NCBI RefSeq assembly: GCF_900456975.1 | Contig: NZ_UGYM01000002.1 | Span: 3,658,001 to 3,722,000, forward strand | DNA: 64,000 nt | DNA from: Shewanella baltica | Lineage (GTDB): Bacteria > Pseudomonadota > Gammaproteobacteria > Enterobacterales > Shewanellaceae | Reading direction: 5' to 3' | In this document: piece after piece, positions 35,691-44,557 of the stretch | How positions within the stretch are numbered: position 1 is the first letter of the stretch | Layout: the number at the start of each line of letters is the position of its first letter | The notes under the pieces: model-generated | What the model was told of the DNA's origin: nothing | Seen by the model: only the letters and a program-made list of their open reading frames with translations | The model's database searches: none | Position numbers and translations under genes: made by a program

Positions 35691-35899
35691 TCCATTTTAG
35701 ATCAACAACATAATGCACTTTTGGTTTGTCTACAACTTGTACGATCTAAAATTGCTTAAAGTAGAGTCATCAAAAGTTGAAGGGCTAAAGCTGAGGCATA
35801 AAAATGAGCTAACTCATTAAAAAATGGTGTATTTAAGACATGCTAATCCACCCTATAGAACAAATGGGTAGTGATTGGTCTGGTTAAGCAGGATTACAG

Positions 35900-36337
35900 T
35901 TAGTTGCTGTGAAAGTACTGACAGCTTGCCGCAAAGTGCCGTCGTCGTTTTTCTAAATGTTCGCAGTAATCGGTCAGTTCTTGCAGCGTACCCACTGGGC
36001 CATGAAATAGCTTGCCAAACTCAGTAGTGAGCTTGAGCCAATTGTCATAGGGGATATTTAATCTTGTCAGTAACTTGGCGCTATTTTCACTGATAGCACC
36101 TCGTTTGTCGCTTCGAATAATTCGGCCAGTATCTTCCACCAATTCGAGGTAGTCCGTTAAGGAAAACGCAATGCCATTGGGCTGGTTATCACATTCATTA
36201 CCGATAAAAGGCAGTAGATTTTTGGGCTGCTCACCTTTTAATGCGGCCCGAATGCGCAGCTGGATACTGGTATAGTCGAATTGTTCTGGCGTATCAGCCA
36301 GTTGGACTCTGATGGGACTTCTTTTAATAAAGAGTAA
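35900..36337 (-). pseudogene. REP-associated tyrosine transposase, 3' remnant
   Basis: A minus-strand frame opens just after a stop at 36338-36340 and encodes KRSPIRVQLADTPEQF, then QPKNLLPFIGNE, DYLELVEDTGRIIRSDKRGAI and LNIPYDNWLKLTTEFGKLF, the C-terminal part of the large Y1-type (IS200-like, RayT) transposases common in Shewanella and Vibrio. The N-terminal HUH and catalytic tyrosine region is missing and no start codon is available at the break. A short unrelated frame overlaps the break. A decayed gene. Confidence 0.7.
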
Positions 36338-36422
36338 TCAGCATAGGCCATACAGGCTAAAAGCTTTGCCTTAATCAACCTAAGCCCTATATCTAAAGCC
36401 AGATCATAACTTAGCACTAAGC

Positions 36423-36962
36423 TCATCCATTGATCTTTGCTGTCAATACGTGATCCCGCCATTGCCCTGCAATCATCAAGTAATCTCGGGCAAAACCTTC
36501 CTTTTCAAATCCTTGTTGCGCCAAAACCGCAGCACTGCGCTTATTTTCAGGCATATAATTTGCCATGATCCGATGAAGCCCAACTTCCTTGAACATGTAA
36601 TCTATTCCTGCAGATAAGATCTCAGTCATCAACCCCTGCCCCTCAAATCTTTGCGAAATAGAATAGCCAAGGAAACAGGCTTGAAAAGCTCCGCGGGTAA
36701 CGCCTGTAAAATTACAGATGCCTATGACTTCCTGCCTGTTTTTTGTCAGTGCGACAAACTTAAACTCACTACCATTGCTAAAAGCTTGCTCCGACGCAGT
36801 TAACGACTCTTGCCAATATTCAAGTGTTAAATACTGACTTCCACGAATAGGTTCCCAAGGCGCTAAATGTTGTTGATTATCTTGATAGTAGTTCAACAAC
36901 AAATGCGCAGAATCCCTATCTAGCACTTCAATTAAGCTTCTTTGTGTTTCAATTATTTTCAT
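36423..36962 (-). CDS. GNAT acetyltransferase, RimJ-like
   Basis: 179 residues from ATG 36962 (AGGAT upstream; a GTG one codon earlier is open). RimJ/RimL features: the N-terminal TQRSLIEVLDRDSAHLLL, APWEP, CFLGYSISQRFEGQGLMTEIL with the acetyl-CoA loop (~95-115), LHRIMANYMPENKRSAAVL and GFEKEGFARDYLMIAGQWRDHV at the end. Likely acetylates the N-terminus of a ribosomal protein or a small molecule. Next to the transposase remnant but not inside the cassette array. Confidence 0.9.
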   Translation of the reverse strand: MKIIETQRSLIEVLDRDSAHLLLNYYQDNQQHLAPWEPIRGSQYLTLEYWQESLTASEQAFSNGSEFKFVALTKNRQEVIGICNFTGVTRGAFQACFLGYSISQRFEGQGLMTEILSAGIDYMFKEVGLHRIMANYMPENKRSAAVLAQQGFEKEGFARDYLMIAGQWRDHVLTAKING

Positions 36963-37090
36963 CACTTATCCTAAATCCAGTTTCAAATTTTTTTTGAAAC
37001 TAATACCTGTCTTGATCACATTGTTTTTTACTTGAACCTGCTTAAAATGCTGCCATTGAATTTGTATTCCTGATGATTTGGAGCTGTTAC

Positions 37091-37744
37091 ATGAGTGATT
37101 TAAGTTTCTTCGCCAAAAAACGTTACACCACTAAAGCCTTTGATCCAACAAAGACGATTCCAGCGGAAAAAATTGCAGATATCAAAACCCTGCTACAATT
37201 CAGCCCTTCGTCAGTTAACTCACAGCCTTGGCATTTTGTACTAGCAAGCACGGCCGAAGGAAAAGCTTTAATCGCCCAAGCAACCGAGAATTATGCCTTT
37301 AATACCCAAAAAATCCTCAATGCTTCCCATGTGGTGGTGCTCTGCACTCGCACTCAATTAGATGAAGCGTATTTGCTGCAAATCCTTGAACAAGAGGAAA
37401 AAGATGGCCGCTTAGCTAATGAGGAAGCAAAACAAGCCCAGCATAATGGCCGTTCTTTCTTCGCCAACATGCATAAATTTGAGATGAAAGATGCACAACA
37501 TTGGATGGAGAAACAGGTCTATTTAGCGCTCGGCACTTTAATGCTCGGCGCAAGCGTGTTAGATATCGATACTTGTCCGATTGAAGGTTTTGATGCCACT
37601 AAAATGAATCAAGTCTTAGGCTTAAGAGAGCAAGGTCTATGCGCCTGCGTAGTTGTCGCCATGGGTTATCACGCAGAGGATGATTTCAACGCTAAATTGC
37701 CTAAATCTCGCTTAGATCAAGAGGTGATTTTTACTGAAATCTAG
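37091..37744 (+). CDS. nfsB: Oxygen-insensitive NAD(P)H nitroreductase (NfsB-like)
   Basis: 217 residues from ATG 37091, giving the same length as E. coli NfsB; the frame is open six codons earlier without a better start. FMN-binding features are the N-terminal KKRYTTKAFDP, FSPSSVNSQPWHFV (~34-47) and the C-terminal helix GLCACVVVAMGYH. The cytosolic dimer performs two-electron reductions of nitro-compounds and quinones. Monocistronic, followed by a clear terminator. Confidence 0.93.
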   Translation: MSDLSFFAKKRYTTKAFDPTKTIPAEKIADIKTLLQFSPSSVNSQPWHFVLASTAEGKALIAQATENYAFNTQKILNASHVVVLCTRTQLDEAYLLQILEQEEKDGRLANEEAKQAQHNGRSFFANMHKFEMKDAQHWMEKQVYLALGTLMLGASVLDIDTCPIEGFDATKMNQVLGLREQGLCACVVVAMGYHAEDDFNAKLPKSRLDQEVIFTEI

Positions 37745-37770
37745 CCCTCATCTTAAGTGAATAATAAACA

Positions 37771-37812
37771 TGCCCTTGATTTAATGTGATATAAACAAGG
37801 GCATAATTTTTT
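37771..37812 (+). terminator. Rho-independent terminator of nfsB
   Basis: TGCCCTTG and CAAGGGCA form an 8-bp stem with a 17-nt loop, followed by TAATTTTTT. Confidence 0.75.
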
Positions 37813-38088
37813 GCACCCTAGCGCTCTTCGCCGACAATATCCTAAAACTTGCCTGCTATTAACGGCTTATTTGCACAAGAAGCCATCTAAAGTAGGAGTA
37901 AACCACCACGGTATTGCTCTAAAATTCATCTTTGCCTACACTTTGCCTCTATGGCATGATTTACTGCACAGTCCAGAACGGCATAGCTTAGTGGATCATC
38001 GTTTATCGTAGTTTCGAGTCATTTTTTTGCAGCCAGTGGTTTTATCGGCGCATTGGTCACACTCACTATTTAGGATGGGACAGTCAGT

Positions 38089-38733
38089 ATGTTATTTGCC
38101 AAACCCTCGCTCACTGAAGAACCTCAATCGATTCGAGTTGCAAACACTAAGGGCGATAACCCACTGATTTGGCCGTTACTCACGGTTTTACAAGCCTCGA
38201 ACCAAAGTTGGAAAATCCATCACTTAGCCACAGAATTACAAACTCAAGGGCTGATCCACCAGCTTGATGAAAATCCGGGTAACGATTTATTCAAACGTAA
38301 CTTCCTGCTGATGAACGCCTTGTTTGAACTGCAGGAAATATTACTGCCCAAGCAATGGCTGCAAGTCAAAGCCATGGAAATCCAAATCTTCCGCTTAGTC
38401 CCATCAAACGTTAACCTTCTGATTATGCAAGATACTTCCCTACGTGAGTATTATCTCGATTGGAATAACTACGACACCAGCGAAAACGTAGTGCGTGAAT
38501 TACTTGAGGCTTTCTGGAGCAATTATAAGAGCTATATTGGCTTAAATATCAATCTGATGAACAAGGGCAATGCACTGCGAGTTTTCGAATTAGACGAGAG
38601 CGCCACCGCCCGCGATATCCGCAAGCAATGGCGCCGTTTAGCGCTCAAGTGGCACCCAGACCGACCCGATGGTGATGCGGCGCGTTTTCGCGAAGTGTGC
38701 GAGGCGTGGCAGTCACTAAGGGACATTGCCTAA
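38089..38733 (+). CDS. J-domain protein (DNA-J related)
   Basis: 214 residues. The N-terminal ~150 residues match the DNA-J-related family found in Shewanella and Vibrio (PLLTVLQ near the start, FKRNFLLMNALFELQ near 66-80). The C-terminus (~160-214) is a compact J domain with the invariant HPD at 189-191 (KWHPDRPDGD), so it should stimulate an Hsp70. The J domain at the C-terminal end, without a Gly/Phe or zinc region, marks it as a class-C co-chaperone. Monocistronic. Confidence 0.88.
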   Translation: MLFAKPSLTEEPQSIRVANTKGDNPLIWPLLTVLQASNQSWKIHHLATELQTQGLIHQLDENPGNDLFKRNFLLMNALFELQEILLPKQWLQVKAMEIQIFRLVPSNVNLLIMQDTSLREYYLDWNNYDTSENVVRELLEAFWSNYKSYIGLNINLMNKGNALRVFELDESATARDIRKQWRRLALKWHPDRPDGDAARFREVCEAWQSLRDIA

Positions 38734-39085
38734 GCATTTCACCAGCGATAGTACTTGCCATTAATCAACACCTATCGAATCGTTACCTATCGACACCTAT
38801 CGCTTTAGCGGTGTGATCCTGTCTGCACTATTGCGACGCCAAGGCAATGCTAAAGCAAATCTTAGGTAAAACTTCCATTGGGGTCACAGATTTAGCCCAG
38901 TCACAACGAGCCAATTCAGTCATAATTAAGCCTTTCCATTTAACCTGAACCTATGCGTTACGCTGGCATTTTGGCTAGCTAAACTTCTAGATTGAAGCTC
39001 ACTTTATGGCTTCTGTTGGCCGTTAAATATCGACGATACCCACAACTGACACAGTGAATTCAATCCCACCGAATTTGAGGAAACT
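38734..39085. other. Intergenic region with short direct repeats
   Basis: No gene is seen. ACCTATCG appears three times within about 30 bp (38770-38802). No convincing promoter boxes were found upstream of the dsbA-like gene. Confidence 0.4.
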
Positions 39086-39841
39086 ATGATTAAACAATTA
39101 GCCTTGGCTGTAACCTTAGCAATTGCGCCCTTGAGCAGCTTTGCCGCCAATTTTGTTGAAGGCACACACTACACTCAAATCTCGGCAAAAGCACCTAGCA
39201 GTGAACCTAAACTCACTGAATTCTATTCATTTTATTGCCATAACTGCTTCAATATGGAAACCAACTATTTGCCAGATATCAAGGCAAACCTCAACAAACA
39301 GATAAGTTTCGACAATAAGCATGTCGACTTTATGAATAGCGATATTGGTACCGAAGTGATGCGCTCTTTGGCCGTGATCCAAAGCCTTGATAACAAAGAC
39401 GCCTTAACCCATGCCATGTTTACCGCAATCCAAGGCACAGAGGGCGCAAACGGTCACGATCACAGTGCACCAGGCCATCAACACGAGCCGCAAATTAACA
39501 ACCGCGACGACATCAAAAAAGTCTTCGCCCAATTTGGTGTCGATGCCACTAAGTACGACGCGTTAGCCGACAGCAAAAGCACCGGTGAAAAACTGGCCCT
39601 GTGGCGAACTCAGCAAAATGAATTCAAAATCGACAGCGTACCCGCCTTTATCGTGAACGATAAATATGCAGTAAACTTAAACAGCATCAAAACCTTAGAT
39701 GAGTTAATTGGATTAATTAACTATCTTGCCATTGAGAAAGATGCCGCAGCCGCTAAAACCTCATCGGGTGGCAGCATAGGCTGGTTATTTTTAGTCTTTG
39801 CCGCCGCAATTGGTGTGACACGTCAGCAGCGTCTTAGCTAA
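39086..39841 (+). CDS. DsbA-family thiol:disulfide oxidoreductase with GlyGly-CTERM tail
   Basis: 251 residues. Signal peptide (cleavage after SFA, ~20), thioredoxin fold with active site C51-H-N-C54, and cis-proline segment IDSVPAFIV. It oxidises or shuffles disulfides in the periplasm. Two unusual additions: a His-rich insertion GHDHSAPGHQHEP near residue 128 in the helical domain, suggesting metal binding, and a C-terminal SSGGSIGWLFLVFAAAIG followed by basic residues, the pattern of GlyGly-CTERM sorting signals that rhombosortase cleaves. Ends with a strong terminator. It is probably an additional DsbA rather than a plain housekeeping one. Confidence 0.88.
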   Translation: MIKQLALAVTLAIAPLSSFAANFVEGTHYTQISAKAPSSEPKLTEFYSFYCHNCFNMETNYLPDIKANLNKQISFDNKHVDFMNSDIGTEVMRSLAVIQSLDNKDALTHAMFTAIQGTEGANGHDHSAPGHQHEPQINNRDDIKKVFAQFGVDATKYDALADSKSTGEKLALWRTQQNEFKIDSVPAFIVNDKYAVNLNSIKTLDELIGLINYLAIEKDAAAAKTSSGGSIGWLFLVFAAAIGVTRQQRLS

Positions 39842-39880
39842 ATCCAGACACAAGCGTTAAAGTAAGGCACCGTCAGCATA

Positions 39881-39912
39881 AAAAATGGCCTCCAAATTAG
39901 GAGGCCATTTTT
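39881..39912 (+). terminator. Rho-independent terminator after the DsbA gene
   Basis: AAAAATGGCCTCC and GGAGGCCATTTTT form a 13-bp perfect stem with a 6-nt loop; it can work in both directions. Confidence 0.88.
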
Positions 39913-39998
39913 ATTCGCATTCGAAACACGCTTGCAATATAAGAACTTAATTCAATCGTCTATATAAACACAGTCATTTAGTGTTATTTTCCAATCTG

Positions 39999-40526
39999 TT
40001 ATTGGCGAATGAAATCGAGAATATGACTCGCCGCTAAGATTAAATGTACGATCAAGAAACCGATAAAAGCCTGCGCAAAAATTTGATGATAACCGCGCCA
40101 CGCCAGCGCCGTTGGCGTCCCTTGAACAACAAACCAAACGAGGCCCGTAACCCCTGTCGCCACCAGCAACAGCATACCGATACCTTCTATTGCACTAAAC
40201 AGCCCTTTACCACCTGCGACGGGGAATTTGCCTTTTGTGAGTCCAAGCATATCCTGTTTTAATTGCGTCCAATCGCCAGCTAGCCAACCAAAGTATTGGC
40301 GCCATTTACCATGCAAGGTATTGCTGAGTAAGAACAATATCCCCAGCACTGCGCACGCTAAACCTAAATACACATGCAAATAGTCCCAAAAACCGGCGTT
40401 ATCGGGTATCCGTCGGCCCATAAAAATCCACGGGCTGGCACAGACGAGTAAACTGCTTGATAGCACAACCCACACATGTAGATGCGCCATCATGACTCGG
40501 AACAAGGAGCTGAGTTTACTCATCAT
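39999..40526 (-). CDS. Cytochrome b561-type membrane protein
   Basis: About 175 residues from ATG 40526 (AGGA eight bases upstream; the frame is open 13 codons more). Four hydrophobic spans with paired histidines fit a di-haem cytochrome b: HLHVW in the first, LHVYLGL in the second, then GYHQIFAQAF and IVHLILAASH in the last two. It would shuttle electrons between quinol and a partner at the inner membrane. Partner unknown; it is followed on the same strand by no obvious dehydrogenase. Confidence 0.8.
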   Translation of the reverse strand: MMSKLSSLFRVMMAHLHVWVVLSSSLLVCASPWIFMGRRIPDNAGFWDYLHVYLGLACAVLGILFLLSNTLHGKWRQYFGWLAGDWTQLKQDMLGLTKGKFPVAGGKGLFSAIEGIGMLLLVATGVTGLVWFVVQGTPTALAWRGYHQIFAQAFIGFLIVHLILAASHILDFIRQ

Positions 40527-40662
40527 ATTTTTCATCCTACTTAATGCTTCCTTTGCCCTTTGCATGATTGAAGTTTGAAGATTAAATGCATTCGCGGCGG
40601 CTTAGTGAGCGCGAATAAAGTGGGCTAGGGGCAAAACGCGGCGCCACGATTTAATGCCCAAA

Positions 40663-41184
40663 TTAGGCACGGTGGATCTGCTCACCAAATTCAGCCACTT
40701 TCTGCCAATCCGTGTATTCCACATTGGTAACTGGATCCGTTGGTCCTTTCGTTAACCACATGATGAAACGGATGATATTTCTATCTAAGGCGTTATAACC
40801 TTGGTAATTCAGGTTACCCCCAAAAACGCGCAACAACTGTGGCCGCCAAGTGGTTTTACTTAAGAATGCCTGCATATAAGGATTGGTTTCTGGGGTATTT
40901 TTCTCAGGTTTACGCGCGACTAAACTAACGGAGAAAAAACCGCTGACCTTACCCGTCAACACAGCTTGATGTTTTTCAATAAATTCGTACAAGCTAGGAT
41001 TATGTTTACCATGGCGAATACTGGCGCCAATGATGATTTTATCGAACTCAGCGAGTGCAGGAACAGCCTTGATATCGGCGGTAACCACCTCATTGTCCAA
41101 GGCCGTTAACTGCTGCGCGAGCTTAGTTGCAATTTTTTGGGTCTGGCCGTGAACACTAGAATAAATGATGAGAATTCTTTTCAA
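40663..41184 (-). CDS. hemG: Menaquinone-dependent protoporphyrinogen IX dehydrogenase
   Basis: 173 residues from TTG 41184, chosen because GAGG precedes it and the protein then starts MKRILIIYSS like E. coli HemG; an upstream TTG adds seven residues. Flavodoxin fold with the FMN phosphate loop SSVHGQTQKIA (~9-19) and the HemG-specific insertion around NPYMQAFLSKTTWRP. It oxidises protoporphyrinogen IX to protoporphyrin IX in haem synthesis, passing electrons to quinone. Consistent with a cytochrome-rich organism. Confidence 0.92.
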   Translation of the reverse strand: MKRILIIYSSVHGQTQKIATKLAQQLTALDNEVVTADIKAVPALAEFDKIIIGASIRHGKHNPSLYEFIEKHQAVLTGKVSGFFSVSLVARKPEKNTPETNPYMQAFLSKTTWRPQLLRVFGGNLNYQGYNALDRNIIRFIMWLTKGPTDPVTNVEYTDWQKVAEFGEQIHRA

Positions 41185-41205
41185 TTTAGCCTCGATTAAT
41201 CCCAA

Positions 41206-41574
41206 GTAAAATAACCATAAGCGGCCTAAAAAATACTGTTACTGGCGGCTTAATTTCGACTCTCTATGCCCGTTTTGCACATCAAGTGACATCACCACGC
41301 ACAGACTAAATACACAAAAAGCAGCGATAGACACTCAGAGTCATTGGCATTCCAGTGGGGTTTAACTGGATATGCAAACGTAAAATAACCATTAAGATAT
41401 TTCATATTAGGTGATTTACCCTGCAATTTACATGAAATAGATCACGGGCTTAGCCCCAAACCACTCAGGTATATGCGGTAGTTTTAGCAAGCTCACAAAA
41501 AAAGGCAAACCCTGAGGTTTGCCCATACTGAAATACAGTAAACAGGATGAATCGACAAATCATCCTGTCACGCT
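41206..41574. other. Intergenic region upstream of hemG
   Basis: Contains the terminator of the di-haem oxidoreductase gene at 41497-41523 and otherwise no gene. TCCAGT/ACTGGA near 41351-41370 forms a weak hairpin. No convincing operator. Confidence 0.4.
41497..41523 (-). terminator. Terminator of the porin/imelysin/di-haem cluster
   Basis: On the minus strand GGCAAACC-TCAG-GGTTTGCC is a perfect 8-bp stem with tetraloop followed by seven T residues. Confidence 0.88.
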
Positions 41575-43200
41575 TTACAAAGACATTAAAAATGCAATGA
41601 CTTGCTCACGTTCATTTTTAGATAAATTCATAAAGGCAATTTGACTCTTTTCAGCTTCACCACCATGCCACAATATCGCTTCTTCTAGGGTTGCGGCTCG
41701 TCCATCATGTAAGAAACCGGCTTGAGGATTAACCGTCTGAGTTAAACCTATACCCCATAGTGGCCTTGTACGCCATTCGCTTCCCGAGGCTAAAAAGTCT
41801 GGTCGGCCATCGGCGAGCCCTTCGCCCATATCGTGTAATAATAAATCAGTGAAGGGATATATCTTCTGTCCTTTTAAGCTATCACTCATGGCTCGTCCAC
41901 CAATGTCGCCACTCGTTTTAGTGGTATAAGAGGGCACATGACAAGCAGTACAATTAAGTTGAGTGAATAATCTCGCCCCCTCTCTTACATTCGGTTGAGC
42001 GACATTCCGCCTTGCAGGAACGGCCAAGGTTTCAGCATAAAAAACAACAGCATCACTGAACTCAGCTCCGACTTCAGGCGCACCATTTTCATCTTCCCCT
42101 GTATCAATAAAACCTGTTCGAGTGAGATAAGCATCATGTAGCGCCGTACCTTTGATACTTTCATTGGGGAATAAAGGATTGGTTATGCCAATATCGCCAC
42201 GCAGTGCACCTAGGGATTGTACACGCACACTTGGGGTATTCGCCTTCCAACCAAAACGGCCTAAAGACACAGGTTCCTGATCACCCGCTTGTGCCTTCAC
42301 AGCATCAAAAACATAGTTTGCCCTTGCAGAAATCCCATCATGATTTGCATCATTTTCATCGACATGTTGCAAAATATCCTCCTGCGCAATCGCTTCGAGC
42401 AAACCTAAGCCAAATACTGGCATTCCATTACGCCATCCCATTAACACATCGTCTTGCAAAAGATTTGAGGTCAAATTGGGGCTTTGCTTAGTTTCTCCTG
42501 GCGCATCATAGGGGTTTTCCACTTCAAATAGCGGCTTCTTCAATAAGACTTCAGTACTGTCTGGGTAAGTCACTGATTTTGTCTCATAAGATAAGTAAAC
42601 ATCCGCTTGCCCAATAAACTGATTCTGTTGCCAATCACCACGTGCTTGCAGTACGCCTCGATGAAACAGTTGTCCGCCGAAATCAGGTACTGGAATGGGT
42701 GCACAATAATCATTACTCACATCGCCTTTAATACAGACGTCATTGGCAGCCTTACTTATCCGCAAAAAGATGCCCGCATCTGATCCCAGTTTGACTCGTG
42801 CCTGACCTGCGCTGACTTGTGGAGTCGAGTTGCGTCCATCACGTTGATGGCATGCATTGCAGTTAGCGTTATTAAATACGGGGCCTAAACCATCTAACTC
42901 AGGGTGTTCAGCGTTTGGCGCCGTGGTAAAAGAAGTCTCAAAAAACTTATCGCCCGCCATGTGCAGCGCAAGTTCTGTCGCTGTTAGATTTACCGATGGT
43001 GTAGAGAAACCATGTCCTGAATTGCCTGCATCAAAGGTTGTCGTTGCGCCGCCGCTGGCAGTGATATCCGTATATTCAGGATAAACAATAGGTTCAGGTA
43101 TGGGTGTATCAACATCTTGTGCATCGCCACTGCCACCACAGGCGCTCAGCTGTAAACAGCCAATGAAAAATGCAGGTAATAAAACGTGTCTGTTATTCAT
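41575..43200 (-). CDS. Di-haem thiol oxidoreductase-like lipoprotein
   Basis: 541 residues from ATG 43200, which opens a signal peptide ending in lipobox LSAC (Cys ~20); the frame continues 12 codons upstream. Two CxxCH sites, CNACH (~120) and CTACH (~450), with the surrounding pattern of the di-haem oxidoreductase family usually encoded beside imelysin genes. It sits on the periplasmic side of a membrane and probably works in iron acquisition or redox handling of its neighbour's ligand. Last gene of the cluster. Confidence 0.88.
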   Translation of the reverse strand: MNNRHVLLPAFFIGCLQLSACGGSGDAQDVDTPIPEPIVYPEYTDITASGGATTTFDAGNSGHGFSTPSVNLTATELALHMAGDKFFETSFTTAPNAEHPELDGLGPVFNNANCNACHQRDGRNSTPQVSAGQARVKLGSDAGIFLRISKAANDVCIKGDVSNDYCAPIPVPDFGGQLFHRGVLQARGDWQQNQFIGQADVYLSYETKSVTYPDSTEVLLKKPLFEVENPYDAPGETKQSPNLTSNLLQDDVLMGWRNGMPVFGLGLLEAIAQEDILQHVDENDANHDGISARANYVFDAVKAQAGDQEPVSLGRFGWKANTPSVRVQSLGALRGDIGITNPLFPNESIKGTALHDAYLTRTGFIDTGEDENGAPEVGAEFSDAVVFYAETLAVPARRNVAQPNVREGARLFTQLNCTACHVPSYTTKTSGDIGGRAMSDSLKGQKIYPFTDLLLHDMGEGLADGRPDFLASGSEWRTRPLWGIGLTQTVNPQAGFLHDGRAATLEEAILWHGGEAEKSQIAFMNLSKNEREQVIAFLMSL

Positions 43201-43355
43201 CAAAAATCTCACACAAATAAAATGACAAAGCAGCAACTATGCAATTGCATCCTTGCTGCTTAAGACATAACTCACCAAACGGGTTCCGTCGTTTAGCGTC
43301 ATTTCATGACAATGCCAAGAACCTCTATTGCCTTAGCATTGCTCTGAATATGAAA

Positions 43356-44516
43356 TTAAGATTTCCAACGAGAAAGTAATGGTATGACATCAGACTCAAG
43401 TGTGGTTTTCAGCTTAGTCAAGGCATCCACAGCCACTTGAATTCGCGCTCTTCCCGCATCATCTTTAATCGCTTGGCGGAAAGGCTGTTGATTGCTGCCG
43501 GCAATAGCGCGGATCTTGATAATGGCATCATCGATTTCACTGCTAACACGTGTCGCTAAGTTCGCATCGGCAGCGGCCACGAAGTTAATGATGCCCTGAC
43601 GATCACTGTTACCGGTAAACTCTCCTTGATATACATTTCGTACACCAATGATGTTATTGGCAAAGTCATCTAATGAGTTCCAAGAATATTGCGACTCCAC
43701 CTTTGAAGTATCGGCGGTGGCAAGGGAATCACCAAAGGGATCAGCAATCTTACCGTTACCGACCTCATCGACAATCGCAATCATGCCATTGATCAACTCT
43801 TCAACTACAGCCAATTGCGATGAGTAAATAGTATTGCCTGCTACACCGGGATTCTTCAGCAACTCAGCGTAGGGTTTAGCGGCAGCATCTTGCGGATTGT
43901 GGTTTATCTGCCAAGCATCGTCGAGCTGCTTAGTGTAATCACGGAACACTTCGGCCAGTGCAATGAGATACTCACGTTCTTTTGCTGTTAACTGACTGAT
44001 AGGTTTAGTATTACCATTCACACCATCGCCGAATAATAAAAATTCAATGGTATGAAAACCTTGTACATCATCGTTCCAGCCCTTAATCGTCTCAGCATCA
44101 AAACCTGAGTTAGTATTTAGCTGTGTTTGTAGATCGGTCGTATTGAGTGGCCAGCTATCAAGATGTGGATCGATGCTAAGTGAGTCAACTGGGCCAAAAA
44201 TATGTGATTCACCTTGTTCCCAAGGTAAACGTGCCGCTTTCCACGCAGCTTGAGCTGCGTCTAAATCCGCTTGTGCTGTTGAGTTAGTTAGCTTCTGAGT
44301 CGCCAGTAAAAGTGCTTCCGCTTTCGCGGCTAAGTCCGCATAACCAGCCACGATAACGTCATCGGTCAAGTTAATGATCATCTCAGTGGCGGCGTAACTA
44401 AAGCGATTATCCGGTGTAGTTGGTGTTGTGGGCGTTGAATCATCCGATCCAGAACCACCACAGGCAGCTAAGGTACTCATAAGGGCGATGGCTATTGCCG
44501 TTTTACGTAATGTCAT
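43356..44516 (-). CDS. Imelysin-family (M75-like, iron-regulated) lipoprotein
   Basis: 386 residues. Lipobox LAAC (Cys19) then a Thr/Pro-rich linker. The imelysin signature G153-F-H-x-x-E158 (GFHTIEFLLFG) is intact, and the paired four-helix-bundle organisation fits IcmP/IrpA/EfeO-related proteins, which are tied to iron uptake. Sandwiched between a porin and a di-haem oxidoreductase gene, a recurring iron-regulated arrangement. Peptidase activity is not expected. Confidence 0.92.
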   Translation of the reverse strand: MTLRKTAIAIALMSTLAACGGSGSDDSTPTTPTTPDNRFSYAATEMIINLTDDVIVAGYADLAAKAEALLLATQKLTNSTAQADLDAAQAAWKAARLPWEQGESHIFGPVDSLSIDPHLDSWPLNTTDLQTQLNTNSGFDAETIKGWNDDVQGFHTIEFLLFGDGVNGNTKPISQLTAKEREYLIALAEVFRDYTKQLDDAWQINHNPQDAAAKPYAELLKNPGVAGNTIYSSQLAVVEELINGMIAIVDEVGNGKIADPFGDSLATADTSKVESQYSWNSLDDFANNIIGVRNVYQGEFTGNSDRQGIINFVAAADANLATRVSSEIDDAIIKIRAIAGSNQQPFRQAIKDDAGRARIQVAVDALTKLKTTLESDVIPLLSRWKS

Positions 44517-44557
44517 AGTGCTTAATGTCCTATTTGTTCCATCAAAAGTGAATGTGA

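Noticed and set aside
35609..35695. Upstream extension of the Imm33-like protein to ATG 35695
   Set aside because: The extension is read through attC-like hairpin DNA, while a well-placed ribosome site serves the ATG at 35608.
36238..36462. 74-residue minus-strand frame after the RimJ-like gene
   Set aside because: It is out of frame with and overlaps the transposase remnant; its tail is a frame-shadow of that remnant.
37811..38011. 66-residue plus-strand frame
   Set aside because: Begins within the nfsB terminator tail and has no start signal or recognisable content.
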